Assembly (NCBI GenBank): GCA_027924645.1 | Contig: BSBN01001687.1 | Span: 558,001 to 622,000, forward strand | DNA length: 64,000 nt | Direction of reading: 5' to 3' | DNA from: Cunninghamia lanceolata | Taxonomy: Eukaryota; Streptophyta; Pinopsida; Cupressales; Cupressaceae | The notes under the pieces: generated by a model | Database searches by the model: none | What the model was told of the DNA's origin: nothing | The model's input: the letters and a program-made list of their open reading frames with translations, nothing else | Part shown: piece by piece, positions 47,203 to 59,075 of the stretch | How positions within the stretch are numbered: position 1 is the stretch's first letter | How the letters are laid out: the number at the start of each line of letters is the position of its first letter | Made by a program: the position numbers and the translations under genes

Positions 47203-47738
47203 TTTCTAGAATAATTACATAGAAGGGTTTTCAAGCTGTAAATACCTTTTCCACCAAATTAGGGTTTTTCTTCACATGAGATCGACTTGATTTGAATTAC
47301 TTTGGAAAACTCTACAAGCACTTGGATTCTTGCTTTTAATTCTCCTAGACTCTTAAAATGTTGAATACAAAGTGAATTACCTATCAAATGAGCTCCTTTC
47401 TATCTTTCACAAGGATGACCTAGTCATCATAAATGACCCTATTAAAAAGTTGTCAAACACATCTCTACAAAATGTAGTCTATTAGGATTGCTCCACAATG
47501 TTTCATGTTTGAACTTTTTGCACCAAAATTTCTTTCAATGGATCTGTCATATGAATCTTTAGAACATATCTTCGTGCCGGATCTTAGCACTAACTATCTG
47601 GCTAGGGAATTAAGATTTTCATTACAACTCCCCCTGAGCCAGGGCTCACAATCTACTTCCCTGAGGAAGTATCTACACTAGAAACTGGTGTGGATCCATC
47701 CTTGATATTATCAACATCTTTCTTAATCTAGACCTTGC
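47203..47738. other. E10 spacer between ORF1 and ORF2
   Basis: No coding frame is supported; short A/T-rich text only. Confidence 0.5.
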
Positions 47739-48844
47739 TCATTTCCTTCTTGGATCAATCGTGTTCTTTCCTTTATCTTCTCTCAGTTCTATTTTCCTCT
47801 TCCCTGTGGGATAATCTCCTTTTACAATTTTGCTTCTACAAAATCTTGCAATATGTCCAAACGTATTGCAATTGTAGCATACCACATTCCTTTGTCCTTG
47901 ATTCCTTCTATTGATTAGATTTGATCTGCATTCATTAGCCATATGTCCAAATCTATTTCATGCAAAACACTTTCCATTGAATGATTGAGTATTCCTTGTA
48001 TTGTAAAAACCATTTCTTACTAGACTTCTGCATTCATTTGATCTATGACCAATTTTCTTGCAATCGAAACATTGACCAAAGAATGATGCAACATTCTAAT
48101 TTATTCTACTCCTACACTGAGTAGCTTTATGACCTAACTTATTGCAATTAAAACAATGGACATTGAAAGATGGATACCTTTGAGCATTTGGCTGTCTAAC
48201 CGGAGATCTTCTACGTCTTTTTCTTTGATTCCTAAACTGGTTGCCTTTGTTTTGCTTCAACACAGTGTTTGCTTGATCTAATTTTGAACTTTCTCCTTTC
48301 TCAAATCCCAAACCTTGCTTGTCACCAAAATTCTTTTGACTAGCAATCATCTCATCAAGTTTTGGAGAATGTATCTTGAACTTTCTCCTTTCTCAAATCC
48401 CAAACCTTACTTGTCACCAAAACTCTTTTGACTAGCAATCATCTCATCAAGTTTTGTAGAACTTCTCTTGAACTTTTCTTCATAGCTCTTAGATTTTTCA
48501 AAGTCTAATTTTAGGTTTGCAACTTCCTTTTCAAGTTGGGCACATTCTTCTAACTTGCTTTTTATCATCAGATTTAGATCTTCTTCTACTTTAGCTCTTT
48601 CTATAACTTCCACTTTCAAATCATCCAGGGTTTCATTTGCTGATATCAACTGTTCACTAACTTCTTTGTATTTTTCTTTGAATTTCTTGACATGTTCTTT
48701 CAGCTTTAGAATGCATTCATTAGCTTCTTGTATGTTGTCCTTCAGATCTCTGATTTCTACTTCAGACTTTTCAAGATCAATAAGAGATACTTCTAGTTCA
48801 ACATTGTTTTCATATGAAAAATTTCCAAATCTTCTGGCTACCAT
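47739..48844 (-). pseudogene. E10 ORF1: coiled coil plus four CCHC zinc knuckles
   Basis: ATG at 48844, about 55 bases after the primer site, opens a Lys/Glu-rich coiled coil (48407-48844: DLKDNIQEANECILKLKEHV and following heptads). After a duplicated segment come four knuckles: CFNCNKLGHKATQC (about 48110-48155), CFDCKKIGHRSNEC (about 48025-48070), a damaged CFA-stop-NRFGHMANEC (about 47925-47968) and CYNCNTFGHIARFC (about 47840-47882). Basic linkers separate them. The arrangement suits an RNA-binding, self-associating nucleocapsid-like protein. The usual Copia capsid domain is absent. A 92-bp tandem duplication shifts the frame at about 48284-48467. Confidence 0.8.
48284..48467. repeat. 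92-bp tandem duplication inside E10 ORF1
   Basis: TTGAACTTTCTCCTTTCTCA starts at 48284 and again at 48376. Both copies run on through GACTAGCAATCATCTCATCA. The length is not a multiple of three, so it throws ORF1 out of frame. Confidence 0.93.
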
Positions 48845-48898
48845 GAGTGAACTCTCCTAGATCTTCCTCAAGCTGTTAGGCTTCTTCCAAGGAATCTT

Positions 48899-48910
48899 GC
48901 TCTGATACCA
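48899..48910 (-). promoter_or_regulatory. E10 primer binding site (tRNA-iMet)
   Basis: The minus strand reads TGGTATCAGAGC, perfect, two bases after the LTR. Confidence 0.93.
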
Positions 48911-48912
48911 AT

Positions 48913-50264
48913 TGTTGAAAGTAAGGAATACTAAGAGGGGGGTGAATCAATATTCCACAAAACCACTTCTTAATATGTTCATTAATCCAATTTCCAAAAT
49001 CAATAACATGAAAGCAAAATAAGCATAAGAATAGCAACCATAAAGACATAACACACAAACACTAAGATTTTTATGTGGAAAACCTAAAAAGGGAAAAACC
49101 ATGCTGAGTGTTAGCTCACAATATATTAGGATAACAATACTGGATTACAAAAGGCTCACTGCCCAAAGAAGTGCTCACTACAAGTGGACTCACTATCCAA
49201 GTGGAATCACTGTCCATAAAGAAAGAAAGATAGAAGATAGAAGAAAGACTAGCTCATTTCCAAGAGATGAACTACTATAAATGCATGTACCATATGCTGG
49301 TTCACAGTTCCATTGAAGGTTCAATACATAGATTCTAAGGTCTTCATTTATTCTACCCTGCTTCTCAACTTAACTACATATACTCTATTTTCTGCCCTTG
49401 TTCAGCTATGCACTCTACTCATAATCCTTCACACTTTGAATTTGCATGCATATCAGTTATCTCCATCACATCAATATCTTAATCCATCAAGTATTTATAT
49501 CCACAACAAGATTCATCTCATAATTAGGTCGGCAAGCCAAACATGAAGCATGTATAAAATGTATTCTACCTTGTCGGCTTGATCATGTGTACAACCAATA
49601 ATGTAGACCCAAACAATCATTCAATAATCTTCATATAAGTTAGCACCAATCATTCAACCACTTAGATTGATAGTTTAAACAATATATCTTCTCTACATAA
49701 AGATCTAACATGCCTGTCGACTTGTCTCTTAAGAACATGCTTAACCCAATTCATATGTCACATCAAAACTCTCATTGTGGACCCCAAGAGACTCAAGGAT
49801 TCATAACCAACATTCATTCTTGACCTCTTATCATACCTTTAGAACTGTAAGACAAAATATACAACTGCGGAGAACTATGAACCCTTTTTCTCTGACACTG
49901 TGCACTGTTCCTGTCTTAGTTCTGTTCACCAGGACTTAGACATTTCATAGTATGACTTTCAGAGGAAGTCAGGTCTTGATCATTGGAACATATCATCATC
50001 AAATAGCAATGAACAACATACCTAAACTGCATATAATGATCTTCTACCGCGGAGACATACTAACCCAATCTCTGTCACTTACTCTGTATATTGTCCATAC
50101 TTAGTCTTTTTAGCCATCCAGACCAGAATACTTTTGTGTCTTGTTACCAAACCAATTCTGTCTTCTAGAGTGAAATCTCTTTGTCATGCTAGTAGAATTC
50201 CTTTGCCTTGTTTCCATCAATGACAACATGCAATCCTTCATCAGAGTAGTGTCTCTTGCCAACA
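48913..50264 (-). repeat. E10 5' LTR
   Basis: 1352 bp, pairs with 43313-44667; ends TGTTGAAAG and CTTGCCAACA. Shared core block at 49075-49124. Confidence 0.95.
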
Positions 50265-52561
50265 TCAATCTAATCTAGTTCTAGAACAATAAAATAAATC
50301 CATACTAAGAAACCATACCAAGGAATAAGATTACCAATAATATGAAGCAACTTTAGTGTTGGTTTCCCTTAGTAACCAACTATTTGGTAACCTCACTACC
50401 TTCAACTTCTATAACTAATTCCAATGGTGGAGGAGGAGAAATAAACTTGAGCTTAAACTAAACAATGACAAAGAAAATAATAGATGTTGTATGATGGACT
50501 ATAGTTAGAAACTTGGAAGTTTTCAAGTGGTCTCAAATTAAACTTAAGTGTTGGAGAAACCCTTAAAGAAATTTGTACCCTCCATCATGACCAAAAATAA
50601 ACTATCTATATAGGAATGTGGTTAGGTTTAGGTTTTGGGATGGAGGAAAGAGATCTATCATAGATTATTGACTCAATTTTAGTGGTAGGTCACATTTTAA
50701 ATTCCCAAAATCAAATCTCATATTTGTGTGACAAAATTCATGCATGAACTACAAAGATAGTTGTTTGCCCCTATTATTAGTAGCTATTCATTGGGGCATC
50801 CAAATATTTCACTAAGGCATACATATTGTTTTCTATGGTAAACTAATGACTTAAGGGAAAAACATAAATAAAGTAGAAAATAAGGGGTTTTACAAAGGAG
50901 AGAATTATGAATATATCAGTAGACCTATGTTGAATTAGAGACTTTGGGAGGGTGACTAGGCATTTTTCCACCATGGAATTAAAATTGAAAATTATTTTCC
51001 CATTTTCATCCCACATAGGGTCATGAGCTAGGTCATCAATTTAGCATAAGACTATGATTTATGCCTATTCATTTTTAGGCACTTATATATTGCCCCCTTG
51101 AGAAAAGGCATCCCATGATTGTAGGTAGGTTTTTCCTCCCAAAATTTGGCATAGGGACCTTGAAACTGACCTTTACCTACATTGGCTTGATTTATTTCAT
51201 CCAAACCTACAAAATTCTAGGAGCCTTTGGGAGGGTGACTAGGTATTTCCCACCATAATTAAAAGTTGAAGGTTATTTTATAATTTTCACACCTCATAGG
51301 GTCATGAGCTAGGTTGTTAAGTTAGCATAAGACTACCATGTATGCCTATTTAGGCACTTGCATAATGCCCCCTCAAGAAAAGGCATCTCAGGATAGTAGG
51401 TAGGTGTCATATCCCAAAATTTGGCATAGGGACCTCAGAACTTACATTGACCTATATTAACTTGATTTCTTGAGTCCAAAATTGCAATAATAGCTTAAAA
51501 GATCACATGCAAGCATAAAAGAATTTTAAGAATACATTATAAAATATGAAGATAGAAAAGGTTATGTACCATATGTGCAAGGTTTATAAATCCACCTCGG
51601 TGTGCATGCCTCCTCACATCTATCCATCTAGAACCTAGAAAACAAGCACTCATCTTTTGTCTGAGGGTTCAAAATATATGTGTCACCCTACATGGATCAC
51701 CTACACATAAATATCATATCAAATATATATATATACAGGTCTTTGAAAGATGTATTTTAAACAAACACAAAAATTAATCTACCTAATTCTAGAACTCTAA
51801 AATAAATCTAGACTAACATACCATACCAGGGACTAGGATTTTCCAAGATATGGAGCAACTTTAGTGTTGGTTATCCTCAATAACCCAACTATTTGGTAAC
51901 TTCATTGCCTTCAACTTCTAAAACTAATTATAGTGGTGGAAGAGGAGAACTAAATAATCTTAGACTAAACAATGATGAAGAAAAAAAGCATTGAGTTTGT
52001 AAGATGGATTGTAATTAGTAGCTTGGAAGCTTTTAGGTGGTCTTAAATTAAATTTGGGTGTTGGAGCAACTCTTCAAGAGATTTAGACCCTCTACTATGA
52101 CCAAAAAATCAATTATCAATAGAATAACATGGTTAGGTTTAGGCTTTGAGGTGGAGGAAAGAGAAATGTTATAAATTAGTGACACAATTCTAGTGGTAGG
52201 TTAGGTTATAAATGCCCAAAATTAGATCTCACATTTGTATGAAAAAAATCACACATGAACTACAAAGATAGTTGTTTTCCCCTATTGTTAGTGATAATTC
52301 ACTAAGGAGAATTGATGACTTAAGGGAAAACCATAAATAAAGCATAAAACAAAGATATTTATAAAGGAGAGAATTATGAATATATTAGGGTTTACCTAGG
52401 TTGACTTCTAGGAGAATTTGGGAGGGTGACTAGGTATTTTTCAACCATGGAATCACAAGTTGAAGGTTATTTTCTCATCTTTTATGTCATGTATGGTCAT
52501 GAGCTAGGTTTTGAATTCATCATAAGACTATCATGTATTCTTATTCATTATTGGGCACGTA
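50265..52561 (-). repeat. E11: cluster of Gypsy-type LTR copies
   Basis: Two diverged copies of an about 820-bp sequence lie at 50265-51090 (starting at about 43288, left of E10) and 51757-52561; both include GAGCAACTTTAGTGTTGG-like and GGGAGGGTGACTAGG text. A third, partial copy (51225-51362) repeats only the last 140 bases. Each ends GGCACTT..A followed by TGCCCCCT, which on the minus strand is a purine tract and LTR start like that of E7. These look like tandem or rearranged LTRs of one Gypsy-type family. Confidence 0.6.
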
Positions 52562-53339
52562 TAGTACCCACCTAGACATTAACATGGTCTTGCTAGTGAC
52601 CTTGGACACTAGCATGGTGGTGGTAATGTCCACACACAAAAATCAAATTTTAAAGGGCTAGAAATTGGTACCGTTGGCCTTTCTATGTTTTTATAATGGC
52701 TACTTTATCATTAAATCTTTATAAAAGTAATTTTGACTCTCATTTTTACTACTTAACTCTTATGACTCTCTCTTGATCTCTTTATTATTCCTCTACTTAT
52801 TATTGCATATTTTCATTCTCTTTGGATTATCTTCATTATTCTTCTATAAAATATTGATATTACTACACAATAACCTCTATAATGTTATTCCTCCACAGTG
52901 AAACATTGTCAAACACCATTAATTCCTCTCCATCCATTCTCATGGCACCTTTTTGATTCCATTTCCTATTTTACTCTACTCAGAAATATCACAACAAACA
53001 CTTTAGTTATCCTTGAAAGGATCTCTTCCTACACTTTCTTGAACAACCACTAATAAATCACAACCAGGACCATATGGATTCACACACTCCCATCTTGCTA
53101 TTTACTTTAAAGGTAAAACCATCTAATGGACTAACTAAGCTAGTTTCCCATAACCATTTAACTTATTTTTCCCCTTCATCACAGGTTTTTTGTGAATAAA
53201 TCAACAAAATAAGATTAGATCTAGAATGTGAGAGCCACAAAAGTCAGGCAAACAAATTCAAAAAGTTTATTCTCCATGTGACTCAAGGACACTACCATGA
53301 AAGGATATAAGCTTTGAAATCCCAAGATATGTAAGATAA
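52562..53339. other. Unassigned stretch
   Basis: A/T-rich and without supported frame, repeat or signal. Confidence 0.4.
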
Positions 53340-54660
53340 TATATAGATAGAAAGTGATCTTAATAGAGATTGATTCTTCTCCTATTGAGCAATATAGAAA
53401 GGAAGAGAAAAAGGTGGTGTAGTTTTAGTCAAAGTATAAGGAAACTACAACTAATGAAGAAAAAGAGGTTTAGTAAGGAACAATAGACGTAAATGGATTT
53501 GATTAGTATTTATAGGAGGAAGAGAATCCCATCACTCCATTCTTAATAAGGTTAACTCAGCAAGGGGAGCAACTTGAATTGCATTCCCCACCTAATTTTT
53601 GTTGTATTTTTGTATTGTCTGCTAGTGATGATGAACCTAAAACTATAGAGGCAATACAATTAATGGAGAGTAAGTCCTCTAATAAGGCCATGGATGAGGA
53701 TATGGTCACCCTAGAAAAGAATAGGACTTGGGAGTTGGTTTGATTTCTTTAATGAAGTAACTCTATTGGATGTAAACGAGTCTTCAAGAAGAAGTTTGCT
53801 TTTGATGGAAAGGTTGAAATATGAGGCATGATTAGTTGCTAAGGGTTATTCCTAGGTTGAGGGAATAAATTTTGGTGATATTTTCTCTCCTATAATTAAC
53901 TTCCATTAAATTGTTATTATATGTTACTTATATATATAAATTAGAGGTAAATAAAATGGGTATTAAGGTCCATCATTTTTGCTTGAGGATTTGGATGAGG
54001 AAATATGCATGGTATGGCATAAACACTTTATGGTGAAAGGAAAAGAAAATTTGGTAAATGAAATTTTAAGAATTATCTATATAGATTGAATTAGTCACCG
54101 AGGATGTGGTATCAAAAATTTTATACTTATGGTTTGAAGCTGGGAATTGTTAGAACTAAATCTAATTATTATGTTTGCTTAAAGAAATTTGGTGATCATT
54201 TTGTTGTCATCATATCATATGTTGATGAAATGGTGTTAATCTAATCAATTTTATGAAGTCTCATAATTCAATTCATCTTGATATGAAGGATTTAGAAGCT
54301 GTTAACTTCATTCTTAGAATGGAAATAAGGATATATAGATCTAATAGAAGACTCTAGCTAAGCCAAAATTATGTTAACTTCATACTACATTGTTTGAGAA
54401 TGCAAGGTAGTATGCCAAAGAATGTTCCAATTCTTATAGGAACTAAATTGACTATGATAGTCAAGGTTTTATTTGTTTGGCATAGAACCCTATGTTTTTC
54501 TCATGAATAAATCATATTCATGTACAAGATCATTTTTTCCATGACATGGTGGAGGACAAGAAGGTAATCATCATGAAGGTAGAAAACTTAGAGAATCTTG
54601 TAGATTCATTAGTGAAGTTGATAAGCATGAAAATTCCATTGGTGCAAATTGGCTATGGGT
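53340..54660 (+). pseudogene. E12: Copia pol relic on the plus strand
   Basis: Despite many stops, plus-strand text follows Copia RT: DDEPKTIEAIQLMES and MDEDMVTLEKNRTWELV (about 53627-53742), IGCKRVFKKKFAFDGKVE (about 53765-53818), then degraded KGYSQ, EEIYM and YGLKQ regions to about 54130, and a decayed IIIYVD-like palm near 54200-54230. Around 54500-54660 the RNase H tail (INHIHVQDHFFHDMVEDKKV then SLVKLISMKIP) is recognisable. Most of RNase H between is missing. It is the only recognisable pol on the plus strand in this window. Confidence 0.65.
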
Positions 54661-55482
54661 GTAGCTAGCCCTAACTATTAATTGAGGTTGTTGTAGTCCC
54701 ATTTGATATGCATATAACAAGTAGGATAATGTTAGATTAGGTGTATGTTTTACACCCTACAAACCTTGCAAACATTATAACTTACACTTAGGATAGCTAA
54801 AGTTGGGTGTACTTCTCTAATTAAAATTATTGAAATTATTAAATAAGTTAGTTTCTTAATTACAAGGGAGTTGAGTTTGCTTGCATTGTAAGTTTTATCT
54901 TAAAAACAATTATTCTTGGGAGGTATCTTTTCTTCATCTTGTTATGTTTTATGACTTAGGGCACTCAATTCTAGTTGGGTTTTGGTTATTAATCAAATAC
55001 AAGGATTGGAGAATGTATGACCAATTTTAGAGTAGGTAATTGCTACCATAATTTCTTGGGGAACTTATAGTGGTTGTTGTTGCTAAATGAATATTTTGCA
55101 TGTTTATGATCTCTAAAATAGAATTAGATTGGTTCTAATGTATTGTAATTTTTTTAAGACAATTAGAATAGTGTAATTTTCTTATAGGTTTTTTCCTAAA
55201 AGGGTCTCCTAAGGTAAATTTTTTGTTATTTGTTATTTCTTTTCTAAATGGTTTTAGATATTTTAACTTTCCAATAAATCTTCCATTAAGATTAAATGGT
55301 ATTTTGTTCATCATTTCATGCAATACTTCTAAGGGGAAAGGAGGAACTAATGGTAGTAGAGGTGAAGCACTAACAAACCTCATCATGGTCAGGGAAAAAG
55401 ATGTAATGCACAAAATACAACCATTGACAAACCTCAATAAAATACAAACAATAATTTTTCATGAAACCAAATACATCACATA
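54661..55482. other. Unassigned: possible E12 3' LTR
   Basis: A TG start after a purine-rich stretch (about 54731, TGTTAGATTAGG) would suit an LTR, but no partner exists. Frames at 55135-55483 on both strands show no domain. Confidence 0.25.
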
Positions 55483-55908
55483 ATGGTATAGGACTATGCT
55501 AAGATCTTGTAGATCGAATGCTTGTATCAATTTGAGCACATGAGTCAAGAACATGTACACTCTTTGTTGCGAGCTAAATTAAAAAACATAGAATGCAAAG
55601 AAAATATAGAAATATAGAATGAACAAAAAGTGAATCCGATAGAATGAAGGAATTAGCTCATGAAATGGAGATGTACATATAGGAGAAAGGAATTGCAACT
55701 GCCACCTAGAATAGTGGTGAAGGAACCTAAGAATAGGCACATAACTCCCAATAACTAAGAGTGGTGTCAAGCTAACTCCGCAAAACTAAAAAGCTAACTC
55801 TATGAGACTAGCACACCTAAGAAAGCTTAACTCCAAGTATAGGAATAATCCATGTGCATGAGTAATCCACAATGAACAAATAAAGATAAATAATATCCTA
55901 CACTAACA
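55483..55908 (-). repeat. E13 3' LTR
   Basis: The inner end (minus start TGTTAGTGTAGG at 55908) follows a purine tract and is secure. The outer end at TGGTATAGGAC is a guess from the TG...CA rule. Confidence 0.55.
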
Positions 55909-55918
55909 CCCCCCTTAA
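55909..55918 (-). promoter_or_regulatory. E13 polypurine tract
   Basis: The minus strand reads TTAAGGGGGG directly before the LTR start. Confidence 0.7.
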
Positions 55919-56099
55919 GCATAGCTTAGGTGGGTACAAAGAAACTGGGTCTCGAAAACTAGGCCTAATGAGGTACCTAGGTACAATGCTATCTCTCATA
56001 AAGTGGGCAAAAGGAGAAAACCTAGTGGGAAAAACTCCCCCCCAAAAGAGAGAAAAGGAAGTGAAGAGGGCTAGAAATCCCCCTGAAGATGACAATGTT

Positions 56100-57830
56100 G
56101 CTAAAATAGACTGCATCCCAAGAAGAGCTCATAGATGAATGAGATTACTCTTAATAAAATACTTGGTGAAGATATGAACAACCTATTTCGAAGACTAGAA
56201 AAAAATTAAGTCAATGATTTGACCATGAATAAGATCTTGAATAAAATGCATGTGAATCTCTATGTGTTTGGTCCACTGGTGTTGGACCAAATTCTTGCAT
56301 ATTTGGATGGTACTTTAGTTGTCACAATAGATGATTATGGGATGTTTGAATGGAATGCCAAACTCAGTGAGAATGCCCTGAAGCCAAATAGCCGTAGTAG
56401 TTGTATTGATGGATCCCCTATACTCTACCTCTATGGATGATAAAGGAATGACATTTTTCTTTTTTCTAGACCAACTGATAGGACCAGATGCTAGTGAGAA
56501 ACTATAACCTAAAGTGAACTTGTGATTCCAAGTATCACCTTCCTAATTTGAATTTATGTATCCAACAAAGTCAACTTCTATGTCATCTCTATAATGAATC
56601 TAGAATATGAGAGTGCCTTGAATGTAATGAAGGATCCTCTTAGCTACTTTCCAGTGCAAATCATGAGTCTCCTACATGAATCTCAAAACCATGCCTACAA
56701 CATATGAAATATTAATCCTAGTATGAGTTAGATAGATGAGACTGCCAATAAGTTGTTGATACAAGGTTTCATCGACCAATGGTGTAGTACAATCAACCTC
56801 AAGCTTGACTTAAGGTAGAAAGGGAATCAAAGATACCTTACAATCAATCATGTGAAACTGAGCAAGTAGATCAAGAGTATACTTGGGCTATGCAAGAGTG
56901 ATCCCTAAGTTAGATTATGAAATCTTAATGCTAAGGAAGTACTATAATAAACCCAAGTCTGTCATGTCAAATCTATCCTATAGAGCTGACTTCACTACTA
57001 CCATAGTAGATGAGGAGCTCCCAGTGATCAAAAGGTCATAAACATAAAGAACCAATATCAATAGAGAATCATCCTACCATAAGAGATATACATTAGGATC
57101 TGAATGACACTAGTGAAACCTAAATCTAGGAGGAAGGAATCCATCTTGGTGTACCAAGCCTGAGGGGCATGTTTGAGGCCATATATGGATTTCTTGAGTT
57201 TGCAAACTAAGGATAAATCCTGAAAGAACCCTAGTGGTTGTGCCATGTATATCTCCTCCTCAAGGTCTCTATGAAGAAAAGCACTCTTCACATCCTTGTG
57301 GTGCACATCCCAGCCATGTGTTATAGAAATGGCAAGTGTTAGTCAGATCAAAGTCATTTTGGCCACAGGTACAAAGGTCTCTATGTAGTCAATGCCAACA
57401 ACTTGTGAAAAAACTCTTGGCAACCAATTATGCCTTAAACTTGTCAACTAACCCATCTTTTACAAACTTGGTCTGATATATCCACCTATATTGAACCATA
57501 TTCCTTCCCTTACGAAGTGAAGTTAAGTCCCAAGTGTGATTTTTGGTTAAGGAATCATATTCCTTATGCATAGCATTATCCCACTCAAGTATGCCTGATG
57601 CATATCAGAATGTCTGTGGATCAGAGGCTAAAGCATAGAAGGCATGTGGCACACTCTGATAGTCTAACCAAGTATGTATGTAATTTGTTAGATCCCCTAC
57701 CCAAGTGTCTACCTACTCCAAAGAGGGTTGGATGTGGGTGAATTAGGTGTTGAATCTTCACCCTCCAAAACATGTCTAGAAGTGGATGGAGATTACTCCC
57801 CATGACTATCCTCTCTATCAAAACTAGAAG
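56100..57830 (-). pseudogene. E13 pol: RT and RNase H, many stops
   Basis: The open part 57058-57306 reads HHKDVKSAFLHRDLEEEIYM, QPLGFFQDLSLVCKLKKSIY, GLKHAPQAWYTKMDSFLLDL. Downstream: QQLIGSLIYLTHTRINISYV (about 56720-56780), HDLHWKVAKRILHYIQGTL, SLASGPISWSRKKKNVIPLS, SIEVEYRGS, and the end HIFTKYFIKSNLIHL (about 56125-56170). Stops interrupt nearly every 20-40 codons. The active-site YVDD region near 57030 is destroyed. Upstream to E14 is the Ser-rich integrase-RT linker (SSSSSFDREDSHG). Confidence 0.82.
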
Positions 57831-57843
57831 AAGAAGAAGACTC

Positions 57844-58216
57844 TGTTAGGGTTAGGGAAGATTAAAGCAATAAACACTAACAGTTATATGCAGATTAAAT
57901 AACCCAAACATACAATGAAGACCAACACAAAAGAGATCAACACAAAAATTTAACGTGGTTCACCCAAAATGGGCTACATCCACAGAAACATAGCCACCCA
58001 ATGATTTTATTATCCAATGCAAAACAAATTATAATCTCATGAATGCATCACCATAACATACATCCCAGCTGCTTATAAGAAGCTTTTTGGAAGCTTCTAG
58101 AATTAGGGTTTTACAATGTCATTTTTCTATTTGTCGGTTAACAAAAATTAACAAATTTTTTTGAGGATACATGACGAGTGTAAAGTACTTGCCTGATCAG
58201 TTGCCACATACCAACA
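57844..58216 (-). repeat. E14 3' LTR
   Basis: Ends TGTTAGGGTTAGGG and CACATACCAACA; pairs with 62292-62673. The following AAGTGGGAGAT (minus strand, 58217-58227) is the polypurine tract. Confidence 0.93.
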
Positions 58217-58429
58217 ATCTCCCACTTGGAGACTAATCAAGCTCCACACCAAATAATCTCCCACTTGGAGACTGATCCTAGATGACACCGTTGCACTTGC
58301 AGCTCCCACTAGATTACAGGCCTGACTGGTTTCTTATGTCCACCATTTTTAGTCATGAAGGCCAACATAAACTAATGAGGAAATTAGTTTCTCCCATGTA
58401 AATACGTTTGTGAACATATCTACAGGATT

Positions 58430-59075
58430 CTCACTTGTGTAAATTTTCTCCAGCTTCAACTATCCATCCTCCAAAACTAACCAGATGAAGTGGTATCTGA
58501 GTTGTCTATGCTTAGTTTTTGAATATAGAGCTCAATTATTAGCAAGATGAATGCCACTCTGGCTATCAGTGTACAAAGGACTATCTTCTTGTTGTTGCCC
58601 CAATTCCTCTAGAAAACTTTGTAACCAAATCATCTCTAGCTTCTGTAGCAACAACATACTTAGCTTCAGTGGTTGAAAACACAACAACCTTTTGCATCCT
58701 TGAAATCCAACTAACTGTAGTACTTCCTATAGTAAAAACATACCCTGTAGTACTCCTCCTGCTATCAATATCACCTTCTAGATCAGAGTCAACATATCCT
58801 TTTAGATCAAAAATTTTTCCTCCAAAACATAGTTTCTTTGAAGTAGTACCTCTTAAATATCAAAGAATCCATTTTATTGCATTCCAATGTTCCATTCCCA
58901 AATTGTTCATATACCTACTCACAACTCCCACTGCATGTACAATATCTGGGCTTGTACATACCATTGCATACATCAAGCTGTCAACTGCTGATGCATATGG
59001 TATCTTAGACATTTTGTCTTCCTCCTCTTGTGTCTTTGGACACATCTCCTTAGTCAACTTAAAATGACTAGGCAA
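58430..59075 (-). pseudogene. E14 RNase H and RT C-terminus
   Basis: 58860-59075 encodes SKIPYASAVDSLMYAMVCTS and PDIVHAVGVVSRYM, the RT end. Then GYVDSDLEGDIDSRRSTTGY (about 58760-58820), VSWISRMQKVVVFSTTEAKY (about 58655-58715) and a shifted C-terminus with SCRYVHK (about 58415-58440). A frameshift follows the STTEAKY block. Confidence 0.85.

Larger units (their letters stand above)
43308..50269 (-). mobile_element. E10: pol-less Sirevirus-type LTR element with two non-pol ORFs
   Basis: LTRs 43313-44667 (1355 bp) and 48913-50264 (1352 bp) are flanked by TCAAT on both sides (43308-43312, 50265-50269). The primer site and multiplied polypurine tract match E5 and E9 closely. The 4.2-kb interior has no protease, integrase, RT or RNase H and no Copia capsid start. 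Instead it encodes ORF1 (coiled coil plus four CCHC knuckles) and ORF2 (a long protein I cannot place). It would have to use enzymes supplied in trans, most likely by E5/E9-type elements. Confidence 0.93.

Noticed and set aside
48555..48860. Ser/Phe/Leu-rich plus-strand frame
   Set aside because: Mirror image of the Lys/Glu coiled coil of E10 ORF1 on the minus strand.
57844..57860. TTAGGGTTAGGG, telomere-like, also at 62293
   Set aside because: It is the conserved start of both E14 LTRs, only two units long, and differs from the usual plant repeat TTTAGGG. It is not an interstitial telomere.
58669..59067. 132-codon plus-strand frame
   Set aside because: Antisense to the E14 RT/RNase H with conserved motifs; no domain of its own.
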